The translations under genes were made by a program, and so were the position numbers. Shown here in pieces: positions 18,469 to 29,300 of a stretch of 64,000 nucleotides of DNA; the stretch's first letter is position 1; each line of letters starts with the position of its first letter. The notes beneath the pieces are model-generated. The model did no database searches. It saw nothing but the letters and a program-made list of their open reading frames with translations, and was not told the DNA's origin. The stretch is from Bolinopsis microptera (taxonomy: Eukaryota; Ctenophora; Tentaculata; Lobata; Bolinopsidae): NCBI RefSeq assembly GCF_026151205.1, contig NC_087074.1:18202712-18266711 (forward strand), written 5' to 3'.

Positions 18469-21467
18469 ATTTACAAGCACTTTCAATGGACCGGGAAAAA
18501 TTGAATGGGGACTTTCAAAATGGCGGAGGGGAAATTATTATTTGATAATGATAGTAATAGTATGATTATGAATATTTTACAATGGTTTTATTTAAAACTA
18601 TTTATTATTTGAATTTTAGGGATCAGACTAGACGACAAGATATGGACAAATATTTACAATCTAGATTAATTAGACGAAGGCACCCAGTGACTATGATTTG
18701 GTAATAATTTTTGTGAATGAGATTGCGATTTTTTCTGTATTTGAGTTATGAATTTGAATGAAGAATATTTTATATTTCTCAACGCTTACTTTCATTTTGT
18801 CATATGTAAAAAATAATTGAAACAAGTATCTGAATTTTCTGCAAATATTAGTTAAGATCACAAGTCCGAAATTTTTGTAACAACGCGGGAAAGTCTCAAC
18901 GTACAAAATAATCGACAGAAAGTGAGGTCATCACATTTTCGTCGTTAAAATTAAAATTAACAGTTACGGTTGAGACTTTCCCGAAATGAGCATCAAACTC
19001 CCAAAATAGAGCTGATGCCTACAATGCCAGACAATTCATCGCACTACGTTCACTGGTCGTACTACTTTCGCTGCCCGTACTAAAGCTTCCACTGGTAACG
19101 GGAACCGCAGATATTTATTTCCGGGGGTGAAAATTTACCGAATACTAAATCATCATTAATTGTCAGATAGATTGAACTTAATTGGCCATCTTTTCACTTT
19201 TCATGTTATGCACAATCAGAAGTGAAAGAACCTCCGGAAATGAAATCGCCGCGGCCTTTTTCTGTTCAGTGGTGACGTCAAAATATGTATTACCAACATA
19301 TCAAAGTAAAAAATCGGTATTTTCGGTTGACTTCGCCTCTATCATACATTTAAAGCATTTCAAGGCTTAAATTCAAACAAAAATCTCAACTACAAACCCC
19401 GTAATATAATTAAACCAATTTAAAAATTAAATCAAGCGGATTATCGAAACCCTGTCCACCTCTTAACCGGATAATATCATACTATATGATAAATATTATG
19501 ATCTTAAACGTGCTGAATTTTTATTAAATCGCAAAGATATCACACAATGTGTAATTCACGCAAGTACCAAGGGTACAGAGTCTTTCTGAGATGAAATATA
19601 TATACAATAGTCACATCTGGGAATTTTGTGATTTTACAAACTAGCATGCTTCAAAATGGCTGGAAATCTGATATTCCAACTGACAGGGTATCGGACAATC
19701 GAAATGTCTTATCAGACCAAATATTAAAATCACGCTGAGTAAAATAAAAAAAGTTGTATAATAGGTTCCCAAGGCTAGCGAAATAAGCTGTTTTATTTCA
19801 ATCAAACCTTTTTCAAATAAAATCTCAGATAACTGAATAACCGGCAACGGCACATAAAGTCTATGTCAATTATCGATATTTATAGCGTACAAAAATTAGT
19901 TTCATGACCGAACAAAAACAGTTTACATTTACATAACCACAGACATTAAATAATATTTGACTTGATCAAGCTTAGTCTTGATCAAACCAGTATTTTATTG
20001 TAAAAACATGTCATATGACATATTGATAAATTGAAAGGATTAAGGTTAATCGAGGATGAACCTTTCAAGATCGCCTCAACGCATAGTTGAGGATTCTTTG
20101 CATGGCAAGCTGGTGATAATTTCTTGAATAGTGAAAGAAACCTCTTTTTTAACTCATTTCACGATACACTCATATATTTATCGTTACATAAGAGTCGGTT
20201 ACGATTACAAATTTTAATGAGACCCTCAGCAACAAAAATGGGAAAAGATCAAGTCATGAATTTAATGGGACTTTGTTGTTAATTTGACTGGGTCAGAAAT
20301 TTTGTGATGAAGAATATTATAACTGCCAAAATAATGAATGGATTTATATTTCTCTCGCATTGTACCAAAGGGAAAAATCTAATTAAATCTTCTATCCATA
20401 TTTGCTGAGGGGGTCCCAAAGATAATTACAACAGTAAAAACGATTAAAAAGGTCAAGTTTAATTTGCTAACTGGACCAAGACTTTAAATTGACTGACTGA
20501 AAATTTCTTGATTACATCAGTTCTCAATCCCACACATTACACGTGCAGCTACACAAAGTTAACTGCTGCGAAAACGACACAGATCGAAACACAACATAAC
20601 GAGCAACCCACAATCCACATAATATAATCAAAGAGACAAAATCACATTTCATTGTTCGTAACTAAAAGTATAATATCTATAAAGGATTATCATTCTTTAT
20701 TTCGAGAGAGCACTGCAATGAAGATCATCGTATAAATCGTGCCACTTAACTTACCACGTAGAACGTGAATATAATTGTCGGTGTTGTTGTCTATTGTAAA
20801 GTTGCGCAGTCACTGCATACCACAATCGATGCCCGGGAGAGGTGCGGTTCTTGCAACTGAATTAAACTGGACATCTTACTATATATAAAGCGAGACGATA
20901 TATATATATATATCTGTGCCATTTTACTGACACCACGGCATCGACTTTAACGCAACTTTCTGCAAAAACCGTAAAAGATATACAACTGAAACTTTTTTGG
21001 CTGGGTCAAATGCTTTAATATCCTCCAAATCAGCATGAAAAAATAAAAAATTGGCCGAGGAATAATGATTTTAGAGCCGAAAATTTGGACCCCCAAGTGG
21101 TGTCAAAAACGCCAATTAAATAGGTAATAATTATTTCAGTATCTTGAGTCTTGACACCGTTTAGGGCTATATTTCACGGGTTCCTGCTAGTTTATTCTAA
21201 AGCACACTTGCACTGGGCACCAATATTCACGTTTTGACAAAATATTCGACAACACCACAGATACAATTTAACTCTGTGGTCAAAATATTCAAATATAACG
21301 GGACAGATAGTCTCATGCCCATATTCTATGGATACCACGTGACATGACGTCACCCCACGTGACCGGACATCTTGTCACGTGTCGTGAAGATAACTGCTGA
21401 CCACAGATTTAACTTACTATCACTGAACCCAACATAACACCACCTCTAAGAAAAAACATATTTTCTT
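17602..21467. repeat. Tandem segmental duplication, copy A
   Basis: Nearly identical to 22671-26168. It contains the last myosin exon and about 3 kb downstream. Relative to copy B it carries about 314 extra bp (near 20877-21190) and a short extra GTGTTACTAACACTACCAAC unit at its left end. In the 489-nt exon the copies differ at 3 positions. Small ORFs in it (such as 18691-18906, 19182-19370 and 19641-19853) have no sign of being genes. Confidence 0.95.
17980..18468 (+). CDS. Myosin tail last exon, copy A
   Basis: Acceptor CTCCCGCAG after a (CT)n tract; 162 codons and TAA. QMMRNSVMGSRSVSRLISP is followed by two SGRNSP repeats and a SPAGSIRNFQFED segment, then a Lys/Glu-rich acidic half ending NAPKAVNGH. 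Such Ser-Pro/Arg-Ser sites are typical phosphorylation sites in filament-assembly tails, but a tail this long is unusual. A copy with two amino-acid differences is at 22988. Confidence 0.82.
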   Translation, partial: QMMRNSVMGSRSVSRLISPEVESIMMSGRNSPVGPLSILSGRNSPASQRAASPAGSIRNFQFEDNLLTKDYEIEGESKTESESKPECENKDVDESKSDEAKPIVSPEDKVPEVILTEEDVKKPVDFAKEEGCQVIGEKALWEKEIIVPENDQENAPKAVNGH

Positions 21468-22670
21468 CATCCTTGTTAATCAGTTTTCGTTCTTGATTAC
21501 TGAACTTAAATTTAATCGATATTTGTTTTGATGTATCAAATCCAGAAAGAGAAACCAAACCTTCCAATGTAACTTATAATGAATAAAAATGGTGGATTCG
21601 GTTTTGTTTACAGTATTTACGAGCTTTGGTCACGTGACAGGCTAGTGAAAATTTTCAGAAAATGTGTTATTGGACCAGTTTGGGGAGCAGCCTAGGGCGC
21701 TTTATATATTCTTGCCCATCATCGGCTGCTGCCCCGGTCCCCGAGACTTCATTTTACTTTCGTCTGGTTTCCACTCTCTGTTCAAACCAAGTTACTAGCT
21801 AGGTAACATGATAATCGAGACAGTTTTCAACGTAACAACGATTTCTGATGGTTCGGACAGACCTCCCTTCTCACCCATCTGAAAGGCAAACCAGTGCACT
21901 ACCAACTATGCGACCTCACACTTGGATGCTTCCATCAAGCAAAAGTTACCTTTATACCAACATTGTTTACAAGAAATTTACTTGCACGGCTATACCCTGC
22001 AAGCGATACTCCGAGAGCTAGCTCCACCCGTTAATTGTGCCTTATATGGCGAGTAATTAGCTGTGCAAATATCACGTGCTAGATGCAGCCAGCAAGAGAT
22101 ACCCTGCAAGCGATAGACCGAGAGCTAGCTCAACAGTCCCCCTGTTAATTATGCCTTATATGGTGCGTAATTGGCTGTGCAAATGTCACGTGCTATATGC
22201 CGCCACTAAGCGCGCTCAATCGCTACCTCGTGATCCTCACGTGACCGATTACACACCGATCTCGGTGTGTGACGGAAACTAGGAAAAAGCTAGTTTGAGC
22301 ATGAAATAAGCAAAACACCTCTCATTCTGCAGTTGAATTTGATTAATATCTCCAACCTCCTCTCGGCGGTGGAACAGAATTAGTCAATTCCTGTGTGCAT
22401 TTTCTCCCAGGAGAAGTGCACGCTGCACATGTTTTGGCGAGCTTTCCTTTATAGGAGGACTCTAATGAAAGTAAAGTTACTTTAGAGGAATTTTGATGTG
22501 GGAATTAGTCCGACTAAAAAGTCACCAAGTGCAATGAAACAGACGAAAACAGTATTAAAAAAAGCGATTGTCTTGTTGCTATATCTCACGGCTGCTGTTC
22601 ACATTGCTATTGCATGTTAGACCGCACTTCCCTTATAACATTATCATTGTTATTAGAACAGAAATTAATA
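21468..22670. other. Unique spacer between duplication copies
   Basis: 1.2 kb with no copy-B counterpart. It holds a diverged direct repeat of about 100 bp (21993-22088 and 22100-22205) that includes TATATGG and a CACGTG site in each copy, plus another CACGTGAC near 22238. No coding exon is recognised. Confidence 0.6.
21993..22205. repeat. Diverged ~100-bp direct repeat, 2 copies
   Basis: Both copies start ACCCTGCAAGCGATA and end near ATCACGTGCTAGATGCAGCC or ATGTCACGTGCTATATGCCG, with substitutions and a short indel. Confidence 0.85.
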
Positions 22671-22987
22671 GTACATGTACTATAACAGTAACACTACCAA
22701 CTTTCACACTCCGCACGTACAGAACGAAATACTGTATTGATTCTGTACAACGGGCCATCTCACTTTCGATCACTATCTGTTCCGATTAAAACTGTTGGTA
22801 AATCAACCTATCAATCTATGTACTTTAATCAAACTTTCAAATGTTAATTAATCGATCTGACTAGATCTCTCAATATCAGTCAATTAACCAATGCATAAAT
22901 TTGACGCGACAGTGACACGAATACTCGTTTCTGAGGTCACGTGAACATAGAGCACGCACTCTCTCTCTAACACCTCTTCTTCCGCAG

Positions 22988-23476
22988 CAAATGATGAGGA
23001 ACAGTGTTATGGGAAGCAGGTCCGTAAGTAGACTGATCAGCCCGGAGGTAGAGACAATCATGATGTCTGGTCGAAACAGCCCGGTTGGACCCCTGTCCAT
23101 CCTCTCCGGACGAAACAGTCCAGCTTCCCAAAGAGCTGCATCTCCTGCTGGGAGCATCAGAAACTTCCAGTTTGAGGACAACTTGTTGACCAAGGATTAT
23201 GAGATTGAAGGCGAGAGTAAAACAGAAAGTGAAAGTAAGCCTGAATGCGAAAATAAGGATGTCGACGAGAGTAAATCAGATGAGGCAAAGCCGATTGTGT
23301 CACCAGAGGATAAAGTTCCAGAAGTTGTTTTGACAGAGGAAGATGTGAAGAAACCAGTAGATTTTGCAAAAGAAGAGGGATGTCAAGTGATTGGTGAGAA
23401 GGCACTATGGGAGAAGGAAATTATTGTACCAGAGAATGACCAAGAAAATGCACCAAAAGCAGTAAATGGGCACTAA
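22988..23476 (+). CDS. Myosin tail last exon, copy B (duplicate)
   Basis: Intact duplicate of the exon at 17980 with its own acceptor (CTTCTTCCGCAG), open frame and stop. Three base differences are seen: Ser to Thr in the PEVES motif, Ile to Val in PEVILTE, and one silent. The donor at 17068 could splice to either copy in the same phase. No upstream rod exon is duplicated with it, so it is an alternative terminal exon, a passive duplicate or an assembly artefact. Confidence 0.65.
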   Translation, partial: QMMRNSVMGSRSVSRLISPEVETIMMSGRNSPVGPLSILSGRNSPASQRAASPAGSIRNFQFEDNLLTKDYEIEGESKTESESKPECENKDVDESKSDEAKPIVSPEDKVPEVVLTEEDVKKPVDFAKEEGCQVIGEKALWEKEIIVPENDQENAPKAVNGH

Positions 23477-26036
23477 ATTTACAAGCACTTTCAATGGACC
23501 GGGAAAAATTGAGTGGGGACTTTCAAAATGGCGGAGGGGAAATTATTATTTGATAATGATAGTAATAGTATGATTATGAATATTTTACAATGGTTTTATT
23601 TAAAACTATTTATTATTTGAATTTTAGGGATCAGACTAGACGACAAGATATGGACAAATATTTACAATCTAGATTAATTAGACGAAGGCACCCAGTGACT
23701 ATGATTTGGTAATAATTTTTGTGAATGAGATTGCGATTTTTTCTGTATTTGAGTTATGAATTTGAATGAAGAATATTTTATATTTCTCAACGCTTACTTT
23801 CATTTTGTCATATGTAAAAAATAATTGAAACAAGTATCTGAATTTTCTGCAAATATTAGTTAAGATCACAAGTCCGAAATTTTTGTAACAACGCGGGAAA
23901 GTCTCAACGTACAAAATAATCGACAGAAAGTGAGGTCATCACATTTTCGTCGTTAAAATTAAAATTAACAGTTACGGTTGAGACTTTCCCGAAATGAGCA
24001 TCAAACTCCCAAAATAGAGCTGATGCCTACAATGCCAGACAATTCATCGCACTACGTTCACTGGTCGTACTACTTTCGCTGCCCGTACTAAAGCTTCCAC
24101 TGGTAACGGGAACCGCAGATATTTATTTCCGGGGGTGAAAATTTACCGAATACTAAATCATCATTAATTGTCAGATAGATTGAACTTAATTGGCCATCTT
24201 TTCACTTTTCATGTTATGCACAATCAGAAGTGAAAGAACCTCCGGAAATGAAATCGCCGCGGCCTTTTTCTGTTCAGTGGTGACGTCAAAATATGTATTA
24301 CCAACATATCAAAGTAAAAAATCGGTATTTTCGGTTGACTTCGCCTCTATCATACATTTAAAGCATTTCAAGGCTTAAATTCAAACAAAAATCTCAACTA
24401 CAAACCCCGTAATATAATTAAACCAATTTAAAAATTAAATCAAGCGGATTATCGAAACCCTGTCCACCTCTTAACCGGATAATATCATACTATATGATAA
24501 ATATTATGATCTTAAACGTGCTGAATTTTTATTAAATCGCAAAGATATCACACAATGTGTAATTCACGCAAGTACCAAGGGTACAGAGTCTTTCTGAGAT
24601 GAAATATATATACAATAGTCACATCTGGGAATTTTGTGATTTTACAAACTAGCATGCTTCAAAATGGCTGGAAATCTGATATTCCAACTGACAGGGTATC
24701 GGACAATCGAAATGTCTTATCAGACCAAATATTAAAATCACGCTGAGTAAAATAAAAAAAAGTTGTATAATAGGTTCCCAAGGCTAGCGAAATAAGCTGT
24801 TTTATTTCAATCAAACCTTTTTCAAATAAAATCTCAGATAACTGAATAACCGGAAACGGCACATAAAGTCTATGTCAATTATCGATATTTATAGCGTACA
24901 AAAATTAGTTTCATGACCGAACAAAAACAGTTTACATTTACATAACCACAGACATTAAATAATATTTGACTTGATCAAGCTTAGTCTTGATCAAATCAGT
25001 ATTTTATTGTAAAAACATGTCATATGACATATTGATAAATTGAAAGGATTAAGGTTAATCGAGGATGAACCTTTCAAGATCGCCTCAACGCTTAGTTGAG
25101 GATTCTTTGCATGGCAAGCTGGTGATAATTTCTTGAACAGTGAAAGAAACCTCTTATAAGCGCGTTTAACTCATTTCACGATACACTCATATATTTATCG
25201 TTACATAAGAGTCGGTTACGATTACAAATTTTAATGAGACCCCCAGCAACAAAAATGGGAAAAGATCAAGTCATGAATTTAATGGGACTTTGTTGTTAAT
25301 TTGACTGGGTCAGAAATTTTGTGATGAAGAATATTATAACTGCCAAAATAATGAATGGATTTATATTTCTCTCGCATTGTGCCAAAGGGAAAAATCTAAT
25401 TAAATCTTCTATCCATATTTGCTGAGGGGGTCCCAAAGATAATTACAACAGTAAAAACGATTAAAAAGGTCAAGTTTAATTTGCTAACTGGACCAAGACT
25501 TTAAATTGACTGACTGAAATTTTCTTGATTACATCAGTTCTCAATCCCACACATTACACGTGCAGCTACACAAAGTTAACTGCTGCGAAAACGACACAGA
25601 TCGAAACACAACATAACGAGCAACCCACAATCCACATCATATAATCAAAGAGACAAAATCACATTTCATTGTTCGTAACTAAAAGTATAATATCTATAAA
25701 GGATTATCATTCTTTATTTCGAGAGAGCACTGCAATGAAGATCATCGTATAAATCGTGCGACTTGACTTAACACGTAGAACGTGAATATAACTGTCGGTG
25801 TTGAATTGTCTATTGTAAAGTTGCGCAGTCACTGCATACCACAATCGATGCCCGGGAGAGGTGCGGTTCTTGCAACTGAATTAAACTGAACATTTATTCT
25901 AAAGCACACTTGCACTGGGCACCAATATTCACGTTTTGACAAAATATTCGACAACACCACAGATACAATTTAACTCTGTGGTCAAAATATTCAAATATAA
26001 CGGGACAGATAGTCTCATGCCCATATTCTATGGATA

Positions 26037-26085
26037 CCACGTGACATGACGTCACCCCACGTGACCGGACATCTTGTCACGTGTC
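26037..26085. promoter_or_regulatory. CACGTG/CRE cluster (also 21337-21385 in copy A)
   Basis: Within 50 bp are CCACGTGACATGACGTCACC, CCACGTGACC and GTCACGTGTCG: three E-boxes and one TGACGTCA cAMP-response element. It is present in both duplication copies. A regulatory role is inferred from motif density only. Confidence 0.45.
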
Positions 26086-26273
26086 GTGAAGATAACTGCT
26101 GACCACAGATTTAACTTACTATCACTGAACCCAACATAACACCACCTCTAAGAAAAAACATATTTTCTTTATCTCTTTTTCTCTTCAAAACGTATCACTA
26201 CTCATTTACCCCTCACGTGAAATACCAAACTTATGTGAGTTAGACTTCTTTAATGTATCTCCGTAGAAGGCAT

Positions 26274-26354
26274 TCAGTATGAACTTAAGGCTTTGAGAGC
26301 GAAGCAGTACTCGGCTTGGAACCTGGCCTCCATGATGATCAGGCAAAAGTGGAC
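26274..26354 (-). CDS. Sesn: Sestrin exon 15 (C-terminus and stop)
   Basis: Acceptor ATCCGCAG, 26 codons and TGA. VHFCLIIMEARFQAEYCFAL matches V-H-V-N-L-L-L-L-E-A-R-M-Q-A, ending KALSSY. Confidence 0.95.
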   Translation of the reverse strand, partial: VHFCLIIMEARFQAEYCFALKALSSY

Positions 26355-29300
26355 CTGCGGATATTTATCATTAAATTGCAATTTGAAAGCCGATTTGTTA
26401 AATAGATGAGTCATTTTCACAGCACTACACGTCGAATCAGAGCATTTTTCGGATTTGAAAAACAATTATGACGCACTTCATACTGAGAAACTTTGTGGAT
26501 CCATGAGACGTACCTTTTCAGAATGAGTGAACCCACGTTTGGACTCCCAATTGTTAAAAATGTCCTCCTTAAGTTGCTCTGGCACGCATGTGGTGCAAAA
26601 AATATAGTCTCTGAAACCAGGGGGAAGGAGCTCTGAGATCATACTGTAATCCACGTTGTAGTAATAGATGCCCCAGAGTCTGTGGACGTAGTACCACACG
26701 GAACTTCGAAGTTTTGACGTGTCAATGTTCTCCTTGCCGCCCATTCTGAGAGACGAAATACGTCAATTCATATTCGAATTCAAAACAACATTTGACATCA
26801 AAAGCAGCGGCAGAAAAGCAAAAAATCTCCAGATTAGTTTAAATATTACTGAGATAGAGGTGTTCTCCTTCCCTCAGTATAATGTTCGGAAACAAAATAC
26901 TCACGTGTGATAGGTTAGTTCTTGGATGATCTCGAACTTTCTGTTCAGGATATCAGCCAAAACTTCGTCTAAGTTCCTACAGCAGGGATATCCCATTTCT
27001 TCCCAATCTAACTCCTGTGGTTATATAAGTTAGATTCCAGCCACTCTCACTTTTAACCGTACATTATATCTGTAACCATCGGAGGAAATGATTACCAAGG
27101 TTAAGTTACATTTTTAAATTTGCAGGAAAAAAATAATCAATCGAAGTTGTAAGATTACTGATCTGATAACACAATGAACAGTTATCGTGTTAGTACAGAC
27201 AAATCCGTCTGAAAAAATCGATCTGCTGACACACGAAGCTTTCAGAGGATTTTTGACGTTTTTGAGTCCCATTAGGTGCCCTTTATGGCTGACCAACTTT
27301 TCCAAACTTTTCCACTTGTCTTAAGGCCACTTTTTGCCACTTTACCACTTTTTACCACCTTTCTTGTTTTTCGAATATCTTTAGTTGTGAACATCGTAAA
27401 AGGTTGCGGATCAATCGAGTGTGTTCATATTATCAGGAAGAAAAACGTTTGTTCAAACAATTTTTACGTCAGATAATAAGTTAATTGGATAATTATCAAT
27501 TAACTAATTAGCAAAATTCTAAAAAATTTTTATTGGCTCAAAATGATCGGAATAGCTTGAAACACGGAGAAAAGTATTTTTTAGAAAAACTTTGAAAATT
27601 GTTCACTTACATTTTTTTTCGAGACTTGGAAAAAATTTCGAAAATTCAAAATATTTTTTCCGCCAAAAGTGATCAAACCGCATGAAACACGGAGAAAAAT
27701 GCCTTTCAAAAAAACTTAATACTTAAATCGCCAATATTTGTAGTTGGAGTTCAGTAAATCTCGGCAGATTTTAGTAAACAGGAATTACTAAGTGAAGAGG
27801 TCTGAAACTGAAAAACGTTAACCATACGATCGCGCGGCGATATAAGAGTTTCATAAACTAATTTTCACAGAAACTGCACCAATGGCACAGTCAAGATCGA
27901 AACGATAGCCTGCTGTACTGTCATTTTATTGATTTCAATGATGAATCAGTGGGGTTAAGATAATCACATTTGTAATAAATAAACATCTCTGTACCGTCAA
28001 TTGTGCTAATCTAAACCAGCCTACCTGTATTACCAGACCTCTTCTTTTCCTCGACAATCAAACCAAGTTGTTCATATCGCATTTGGTGGGTGATGTAAGT
28101 AGTAATACATATCGAGCTGTATTCAATCACAATACGACACAATGCAATACGTGTATATTATATTATGGCCCTTAATGAGGTATATGAAACGTTCTATACC
28201 GTACACTTCTCGTTACTCCAGTGAGAGGCCCAGTATGGAGAGGTTTAACAGTTTAGCACGAAAACGTCTGCTTGGCCTCATGGCTCTTTGACAGCTCAAA
28301 GAAGGCGAGAAAAGACCAGAAAGCTTAAATTTTCAACTCCACATTAATCCTGAGCTGATCATCATGGCCCCGAATATCCTACGGGAAGAACCTGTATTTT
28401 TACCTCACGACGTCCGGATTTCAAATCAACACCCTCAATAACATTAACAATCCTTCCTGATCAGGATCTGTCTCTATTAGCAATTTCCAAAATATCCTGA
28501 CTCTCGTGGGACATTTCACTGAATTAATTATTACTGGTTTTTTATTACCCCTTGCCCGTCATTCGTATCTACATCTTACCCTTGCCAGTATGTTACCCTT
28601 GCTGATTTTACGTTTAGCCGACCCTGACATATGGGGGTGATTTGAGGTAACCACCGATCCAGCATAGTAAATGAAGCGGTATGCAGAACAATACAAAACA
28701 AGTCACAGTTGATGTTGGAAGGTGTATTTACACTTGCTTCCTGGACCTGGCTGTTCCTTAGTTTCCCTGATCTGTTCTTGCCTTCTTCAAACTGTAAATG
28801 AGCCATGAGGCCAAGTATACGTTTTCGTGATAAACTTTAAAACGTCTCTATACCGGGTTTCTCACGGTATAAAGTAATAAAGCGTTACATAAACCTCATT
28901 AGTCATTAAGAGCCATATAATATACACGTATTGTGTCGTAGTCTGATTGAATACAGCTCGATATGTATTAGTTTCAATACTTTCAACACTATACTATATA
29001 ACAAATAATTTTAATGACAGGATGGATTACTGAGGGCACTGTGTTAAGGTGATTTAAGTGGGTCCCAATTCCCACCGACCATTCTTCTTTGTGTTATGAA
29101 TACTTGCTTCATCATCTCCTTTTAATAAAAATCACGGTGTCTTTATTGACTAAGCGCATTACTACTTACATCACCCACCAAATGCGATATGAACAACTTT
29201 GTTTGATTGTCGAGGAAAAGAAGAGGTCTGGTAATACAGGTAGGCTGGTTTAGATTAGCACAATTGACGGTACAGAGATGTTTATTTATTACAAATGTGA

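Larger units (their letters stand above)
22671..26168. repeat. Tandem segmental duplication, copy B
   Basis: Counterpart of 17602-21467, lacking the 314-bp block. Its right edge lies about 105 bp from the sestrin stop codon, so the sestrin 3' UTR probably runs into it. A minus-strand AATAAA is at 25893-25898. Confidence 0.95.

Noticed and set aside
18691-19853. Small ORFs duplicated at 23699-24862
   Set aside because: They are in non-coding DNA downstream of the last exon. Their conservation between copies only reflects the recent duplication, and one differs in frame after an indel.
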